This document shows positions 60,640 to 64,000 of a stretch of DNA of 64,000 bases, piece by piece; within the stretch, counting starts at the first letter, position 1; each line of letters starts with the position of its first letter. The stretch comes from Symsagittifera roscoffensis (lineage: Eukaryota > Xenacoelomorpha > Acoela > Convolutidae), in NCBI RefSeq assembly GCF_963678635.1, contig NC_087071.1:31176141-31240140 (forward strand), in the 5' to 3' direction. The notes beneath the pieces are model-generated. The model was not told the DNA's origin, did no database searches, and saw only the letters and a list, made by a program, of their open reading frames with translations. The translations under genes and the position numbers were made by a program.

Positions 60640-62880
60640 GTGTGTCTCTCTGGAGTTCCAATTCCTGACTGCTCTTTACCGCTATGCTTTGGTGTTACCC
60701 CGCTAGGTCAGTCTGCTCTGGTTAACTGGTTTCTACAACTTCTGGCGCAGCGCTTGCTGCTGGTTGAGGATATGAAGTGGTCGCGATGCCTTGAATGGTA
60801 CCCGTTGTATCATTGAAGCCATTGGTCAAGTGGTACGCATTTATCTTCCGGTTGTATGTACAAATGAGGATGCGAAGCAGACTGCATCGGATTGATAGGG
60901 GTTGGTTCTCTCATATGCGTTGGGAAGCTTACAACTGAGCCCTCGTTGGACAAATCTATCCTGAGGTTCATCATTAGTAGTTTGTTTTGTGTGAGAGGAC
61001 ATAGCTGCTGTCTCCTTGAGCACGTTATAGTTGTTGCGTTTGCGATCTTCGTTTGAGTTGGCGTTTTGGATGTTAGCCTATCCCCCAAAGTTTCTTTGCT
61101 AGCTGAAATTTCAGGAAACTTAGGATTAAAATTCCAAGAGACACAATTTTTTGTAGGATTTTTCTTTGTCCGGGACATAAGTACTATCAGTGAGCTCAAT
61201 AATCTTGCATTGTGTGATTTTCAATTGAGATTTTTTCTGAAATTCCATCATTATATTTGTAGGAATCACTATCCTTTACTTCCCGGGACTAAACCGACCG
61301 TTTGTTTAAACCGTGGGGCCACGAAAGGGTTTGCTCAGCCTCTTAGTTCGACTAGAAAAATCTCGTGAATGTATATCTGTCTTGTAGCCTTAGCGGGGTT
61401 GAGAAGTTTCTTCTCCAGTCCATGAGCTGAAGTATCTTTTTTCAAAACCTTAACAGGAGCTAAAGACAACTCAGTATCAATTTTCTTGAAAGTATAGCTG
61501 AAAAAGTGATGTTTTCAGCAATAGTTGAAAGGTTGTATATATTTGTATATTTGCGTATATACTACACTTTTTGCGTATATACTACACTTTTTGTAGCAAC
61601 GTTGGTTTCATTTGAGTGAAACTTCAGTCTACATTTTCCGCTCCTATTTTACGTTCTATCATTGGAATCGAGCTTTCAGATAACCCACTAACTCTATGAT
61701 CCCGACCGGAGTGAGAATAAGTTTTATGTCTCTGTCTTCTCAAAACTGACTAACTAGGTTTTTCTCAAAATGCGATGTGCGATCAGTTCTTATATTTGTG
61801 GTATCCCATATTTTCGAATGCAAAATTACCAGAATTTTAAGAACTTCTTCCCGCACGAAGTTTAATTGATCAATACCGACGTAACTTTGCAAACTGAACT
61901 ATTGCAATTAAAAAGCGTTGTTATCCTTGTCATCTAAAGAGGACCAGCAAAACCTAAGTTGTATTTTTTCATTCGGTGCGGACAATTTTGACGGAGGTTT
62001 AGTAGAACAATGCAACTCAGACATCGTAAATTTTCTAGCAAACAGTGAGTACTCCCTACACTTCTCACAAGTCTCATTGATCCGTCTAACGAGGAAAAGC
62101 CACTGTCTTCATTCAGAGGACAAAATCATCGCCTCTTGGCCCAGATGGGATTGGTGCCGGCGGGACAGAATCGCCGTTCTGAGTTTTTCCGAAAATCCTG
62201 CCTTGTAACATTAGCGGGGCTGAGAAGACTATTCTCCTCTCCGTGCGCTGAAGTACCGTTTTTAAAAATATATATTTAGAGCTAAAAACCTTCGCTTTTA
62301 GGTTTTCGTTGGAATTATAGCTCAAAAAGCGCTGTTTTGACTATCGAATGTTTTTTTTCTGTAAACATTACTTTTTTTGTTGAAACGTTGGTTTCAACTG
62401 AGTGAAATTTAGTCTAATTTTTCAGTTCCGATTTTTTCTTCATTCATTGGAATCGGAAATTCAACTAACCAGCCTTTTCTATGGTCCCCGACTCAAAATG
62501 AGATCGGTGATCGATTCTTGTATCTGTGGTATCGAATTTTTTGGTCCGACAAAAAGTAACAAGCACCTTTCTCTTATCTGAAGATAACTCTATCATTACC
62601 AAAAGAAACTTCGCGAATCGAGCAATTGCAGTAAGAACGAAAAAATTGTTAACCTTGTCATCTGAAAGTGGACCAGCATTTGTTGGAGTTTCTGGAGTTT
62701 GAGTTTTCGATTCTGAGCGGATAGAACTATAAATTTAGAAGTTAAGATAAGTTTGTAACAGCCTGCACTGCCTACATTTCTCACAACTCTCAATGATCCG
62801 TCTAATGAGGAGGGCTACCGATTACATTCAAAGGGCAACATCATCGCCTCTTGGCCTAGATGGGATTGATCATGTTCTAG
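60640..62880 (-). pseudogene. Ty3/gypsy-type 3' pol relic with two integrase cores
   Basis: Read on the minus strand, two segments match the retroviral-type integrase found in Ty3/gypsy elements. The upstream one (62870-62450) has RRIIESCEKCRQCRL, GPLSDDKVNNFFVL, IARFAKFLLV and DTRIDHRSHFES. The downstream one (62150-61690) has RRINETCEKCREYSLF, NEKIQLRFCWSSLDDK, NNAFLIAIVQFAKL (an integrase Asp region) and IRTDRTSHFEKNL followed by IKLILTPVGIIELVG. The expected Asp residues are partly replaced, and each segment has stops and frameshifts. The HHCC zinc part is only partly visible. A further C-terminal piece is the 129-codon ORF at 60810-61199. Integrase cuts and joins element DNA into the host genome; these copies cannot do so. 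Confidence 0.75.
61535..61600. repeat. Two copies of a 24 bp unit
   Basis: TTGCGTATATACTACACTTT is repeated directly with a period of about 24 bp. Confidence 0.9.
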
Positions 62881-63561
62881 TTTCCGATCTTGATTGAGCT
62901 TTATTGGTTGTCGTGATCCTAGATAGCTTGACCCTGGTGACAATTTTTTTGGCTAGGGCACGGTAGTACAAAAGACTTTTGAAATTTTCTTCCTGGCGAA
63001 AGATTGCAAATCATTTTTTCTAGATTAGTGTGGAGGATGATACTTTTGCTGGTTTTCGCTTTTGCTGGTATACTTTTGCTTTGGGGTGTTTTTTGTTGAT
63101 ATATCATGTTGGCGACAACTTGACCACCATTCTCTGGCTGCCTAGATTTTCTAGTGATGATTTGTTGACCTTTAGTGGCAAAAACTTCAAGTTATACTTC
63201 GGCATCCTGCAATTTGATTGAACGTAAGCGATTGAACGTGAACGAGAGTAACTTTCTTTCCATTCATATTGGTAAGCCCTTGCGCGTGATTTCAGCAAAA
63301 ATTAACTGATTGGTCGGGACATTTGAAAAAGAAATCACAATTGAGATTGATTAGCTTGTCCAATAATTAAGCGCAAACGGGTTCGCGTACTCTCATGCCT
63401 TGAGATGAGGGCTTAAGCGTGTGCAGTTTACAGGCGTATCAAGGGGTGCAAAGGTTTCCTGGCAAAAAGTAATAAATTTGAGTTTGTTAGGAGCATCGAG
63501 CTAAGGATATCGGGATTATAGTCCATCTAAACTCAACTGAGGTACGGGTTTGATTTCAAAA

Positions 63562-63945
63562 TCAACTGGCGGTTACCAATCCTCTGAACGGGATAAACGC
63601 GAGTGTTACATTTTTTCTGCTGTAATGATTATCAGGTGCGAAAAAAGCTGTCTTTTGGTATGTTACCCTTTGCAATTTTTTGTCTGGCAATTGTAACTGA
63701 ATATGTTTTATATTTATGTGGGAATCGCGATTATTTGAGAATCGCGATGCATTTGCAATTGATGCGCAGATCTCTAATTCTAGCTCTTGCTCAAGAAAAC
63801 CTCCTACGACTTTCATTGTATTTGTGCATGCATTTTTGGCGTGGTATAAGTAAATCAAATTGGAATTTTTGTAAAAGTCTAAGATTAAAAAGGAGTCTTT
63901 ATTTTTTTCCTCCACTCCAAAAAAAAACGAACAAAACATAGCCAC
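63562..63945 (-). CDS. Unrecognised 127-codon ORF
   Basis: An open minus-strand frame (with LEICASIANASRFSNNRDSH and QLPDKKLQRVTYQKTAFFA). An equally long plus-strand ORF (63603-63941) overlaps it, so at least one is chance. It lies upstream of the integrase relic where reverse transcriptase or RNase H would be expected, but I see no motif of either. Confidence 0.2.
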   Translation of the reverse strand: MAMFCSFFFGVEEKNKDSFLILDFYKNSNLIYLYHAKNACTNTMKVVGGFLEQELELEICASIANASRFSNNRDSHINIKHIQLQLPDKKLQRVTYQKTAFFAPDNHYSRKNVTLAFIPFRGLVTAS

Positions 63946-64000
63946 AAGTTATGTTGAGCAAGCATGAACCTTCGTAGACGGTTAATTGTCCTCAAAAAAG

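Overview
The window looks like AT-rich nuclear DNA of a eukaryote, most likely an invertebrate animal. The reasons are one spliced GTPase gene of the IAN/GIMAP (AIG1) family with clear GT-AG introns and standard stop codons, a RING-finger exon, relics of a Ty3/gypsy integrase and of an animal-type mobile family-B DNA polymerase, a Helentron-like non-autonomous transposon family, satellite DNA and many old repeats. I cannot name the species. No rRNA, intact tRNA, CRISPR array or prokaryotic operon is visible.

Layout. 1-2.7 kb is a degenerate 26-27 bp satellite. 2.9-3.4 kb holds a G-rich tract and the first copy of an AATCGATTATAAT-type repeat. 3.7-4.26 kb has an orphan minus-strand exon. 5.08-8.94 kb looks like a decayed LTR retroelement (LTR, primer-site-like sequence, long decayed frame), followed by a minus-strand DNA polymerase relic (9.1-9.7 kb). 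10.43-15.2 and 15.2-20.2 kb are two diverged tandem copies of a ~4.8 kb unit that contains a large inverted repeat and decayed coding sequence. A second LTR copy lies at 21.7-22.1 kb. 22.5-28.8 kb holds only weak ORFs. 28.83-30.62 kb is a nearly identical 898 bp tandem duplication carrying a tRNA-like box. 30.7-31.3 kb is a cluster of AACCCTCC motifs. 32.0-35.0 kb is a GC-richer, broken, Gag-like coding island.

The best protein-coding part is 37.8-45.7 kb on the minus strand: a four-exon IAN/GIMAP-like GTPase with a long coiled-coil tail (540 codons in my model), and about 5 kb upstream a RING exon that splices onward. Six pieces of one Helentron-like family lie at 36.4-49.5 kb around these genes, one of them only about 100 bp upstream of the GTPase start codon.

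46-60 kb is mostly intergenic with tandem repeats (231 bp x3, a 22 bp array, a 0.36 kb duplication) and scattered decayed coding fragments. 60.6-62.9 kb is a minus-strand Ty3/gypsy 3' pol relic with two tandem, diverged integrase cores. Apart from the IAN gene and perhaps the RING exon, I see no gene I would call functional.
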